Made by a program: the position numbers and the translations under genes
Part shown: positions 5,385-5,430 of the stretch, in pieces
Numbering within the stretch: the stretch's first letter is position 1
Layout: the number at the start of each line of letters is the position of its first letter
The notes under the pieces: generated by a model
Databases searched by the model: none
Told to the model about the DNA's origin: nothing
Seen by the model: the letters and a program-made list of their open reading frames with translations, nothing else
DNA from: Wolbachia endosymbiont of Cylisticus convexus
Lineage (GTDB): Bacteria > Pseudomonadota > Alphaproteobacteria > Rickettsiales > Anaplasmataceae
Length of the DNA stretch: 5,430 nucleotides
NCBI RefSeq assembly: GCF_003344345.1
Contig: NZ_QPIP01000197.1
Location: 1-5,430 of the forward strand
Direction: 5' to 3'

Positions 5385-5430
5385 TCAATTCATTTTTGGA
5401 CACTCACCCAACTCATCAGCAGTTAGGCCA
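5385..5430 (-). CDS. Possible 3' end of a convergent minus-strand gene
   Basis: Reading leftwards from the right edge, one minus-strand frame gives GLTADELGECPKMN and then TGA (5387-5385). The composition looks protein-like, and a convergent neighbour would explain why the last gene is followed by AT-rich non-coding DNA. Only 14 codons are visible, too few to be sure, and no family can be named. Confidence 0.25.
   Translation of the reverse strand, partial: GLTADELGECPKMN

Overview
The window looks like the 3' end of the tail module of a temperate Caudovirales phage integrated in an AT-rich intracellular alphaproteobacterium. The best fit is prophage WO of Wolbachia. The reasons are the strongly AT-rich composition, a P2-like gpU-gpX-gpD tail block followed directly by an ankyrin-repeat gene, and then a patatin-like phospholipase and a phospholipase D-family gene, a cargo combination typical of WO. 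The assignment rests on protein motifs and gene order read by eye; no database search was possible.

Positions 1-2364 form one tightly coupled plus-strand tail operon: the C-terminal part of a tape measure protein, then gpU, gpX and gpD. Every junction is a 1- or 4-base stop/start overlap. Positions 2402-2944 encode a short ankyrin-repeat protein with an N-terminal membrane segment. A 141-base spacer follows, then a 68-residue protein with one membrane helix and a coiled coil (3086-3292).

The next gene lies on the minus strand (3814-3293). It encodes a lipoprotein-signal, single-HKD phospholipase D/Nuc-family protein. Its stop codon abuts the stop codon of the membrane/coil gene with no gap. 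Its start codon overlaps by two bases the start codon of the divergent patatin gene, inside the palindrome CCATGG. The patatin gene (3813-4727) is intact in sequence except for one in-frame ochre codon at codon 95, which separates the catalytic serine from the catalytic aspartate; it is probably a recent pseudogene. Overlapping its end is a very lysine-rich ORF (4712-5014). Its likely continuation, a two-helix membrane hairpin, lies in the -1 frame (to 5304). The switch point contains a perfect A_AAA_AAG slippery heptamer, so this is either a programmed -1 frameshift or a homopolymer frameshift mutation.

As a working idea, the tail genes build the sheathed or P2-like tail and baseplate hub. 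The downstream block (membrane-anchored ankyrin protein, membrane coil protein, lipoprotein phospholipase D, patatin, cationic membrane protein) is membrane- and host-directed cargo that may help particles leave the bacterium or cross host membranes. That role is inference. The last 126 bases hold no complete gene; a short minus-strand reading frame entering from the right edge may be the 3' end of a convergent neighbour.
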